Positions 5,158 to 5,488 of a stretch of 5,488 bases of DNA are shown in pieces. The DNA is from Flammeovirgaceae bacterium (GTDB lineage Bacteria > Bacteroidota > Bacteroidia > Cytophagales > Cyclobacteriaceae), in contig JAKEEN010000103.1 of assembly GCA_022616575.1 (NCBI GenBank), forward strand, positions 1 to 5,488, in the 5' to 3' direction. The translations under genes were made by a program, and so were the position numbers. Numbering within the stretch: position 1 is the stretch's first letter; each line of letters starts with the position of its first letter. The notes beneath the pieces were generated by a model, which saw only the letters and a list, made by a program, of their open reading frames with translations, searched no databases and had not been told where the DNA came from.

Positions 5158-5488
5158 TTAGCGGTTCACAAGTTTTTTAATGTATTTACCAACAATATCA
5201 AACTCCAGGTTAACAACATCACCTGCCCTCAGGTTTTTGAACGTTGTGTGTTCAAAAGTATATGGAATAATGGCTACCGTAAATCTATTTACTTTTGAGT
5301 TAAAACAAGTCAGGCTCACACCATTCACGCAAATCGATCCCTTCTCAACGGTGACATTTCCTAAACCAGCATCATATTCAAAATCAAAAAGCCAGCTTCC
5401 AGCGGCTTCTTTTACAGATACACACGTGCCCACCTGGTCAACATGGCCCTGCACGATATGACCATCAAACCGACCGTTGGCGAGCATA
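5158..5488 (-). CDS. ribE: Riboflavin synthase alpha subunit, 3' part (runs off window)
   Basis: This is the C-terminal 109-110 residues of riboflavin synthase, the cytosolic last enzyme of riboflavin synthesis, which converts two 6,7-dimethyl-8-ribityllumazine molecules into riboflavin plus 5-amino-6-ribitylaminouracil. The enzyme has two homologous lumazine-binding barrels. The fragment starts at the end of the first with LANGRFDGHIVQGHVD, the usual linker into the second barrel, then shows KGSICVNGVSLT, AIIPYTFEHTTF and VNLEFDIVGKYI, all typical of the second barrel. Full enzymes are about 195-200 residues, so some 85-90 N-terminal residues lie beyond the right edge. The ATG at 5487 is an internal methionine in that linker, not a start. 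The stop at 5158 is followed after 24 bp by the GIN gene on the same strand. Confidence 0.93.
   Translation of the reverse strand, partial: MLANGRFDGHIVQGHVDQVGTCVSVKEAAGSWLFDFEYDAGLGNVTVEKGSICVNGVSLTCFNSKVNRFTVAIIPYTFEHTTFKNLRAGDVVNLEFDIVGKYIKKLVNR

Noticed and set aside
5180..5461. Open plus-strand frame of 93 codons
   Set aside because: It is antisense to riboflavin synthase, whose conserved second barrel accounts for the region.
5485..5487. ATG at 5487 as the start of a short riboflavin synthase
   Set aside because: The methionine lies in the conserved linker before LANGRFDGHIVQGH, so the first barrel must be encoded beyond the window.
1..5488. Mobile element, CRISPR array, tRNA/rRNA or defence island
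   Set aside because: No transposase or integrase wording, terminal repeats, spaced repeats, cloverleaf or rRNA sequence was seen; apart from the first 97 bases the genes look like ordinary chromosomal ones.

Overview
The window reads as ordinary chromosomal DNA of a member of the Bacteroidota, plausibly a Cytophagales-type environmental bacterium. The evidence is a moderate-to-low GC content (43% in one 100-base block counted at 101-200), almost no Shine-Dalgarno sequences before starts, a signal peptide ending in the Bacteroidota-typical SFA|Q, a GIN-domain (DUF2807) protein, a histidine kinase carrying a SpoIIAA/STAS-like domain, and protein wording typical of the phylum. The placement is inferred from family knowledge, not from a search.

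Layout from left to right. (1) Bases 1 to about 97 do not belong with the rest. They are 63% GC and, on the minus strand, encode an in-frame piece of a cupin-like protein with high-GC codon use. This abuts, out of frame, the interrupted 5' part of a flavoprotein gene of the dihydrolipoamide dehydrogenase/transhydrogenase superfamily (minus strand, about 96-587). The junction is most likely an assembly chimera at a contig end. (2) Divergent from the flavoprotein is a 645-residue membrane histidine kinase (663-2600) with six predicted membrane helices, a coiled coil, a complete kinase core and a C-terminal STAS/SpoIIAA-like domain. (3) The gap after it holds a 40-codon candidate small membrane protein (2678-2800). 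(4) A minus-strand ctlX-type amidinohydrolase gene (2811-3740) faces it. (5) An 81-bp divergent spacer with nested inverted repeats and an 8-bp tandem repeat separates ctlX from (6) a PAP2-family membrane phosphatase (3822-4394). (7) On the minus strand a secreted GIN-domain protein (4405-5133) lies 24 bp downstream of (8) the 3' part of riboflavin synthase (ribE), which runs off the right edge.

The genes do not form one pathway. Only ribE and the GIN gene look possibly co-transcribed, and their functions are unrelated. The kinase has no response regulator in the window and so appears orphan. No rRNA, tRNA, insertion sequence, CRISPR array or convincing intrinsic terminator was seen. Nothing here amounts to an obvious new multi-gene system. 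The points most worth a second look are the chimeric left end, the kinase-STAS-like fusion, the flavoprotein lacking both active-site cysteines, the small membrane ORF, and the palindromic divergent spacer.
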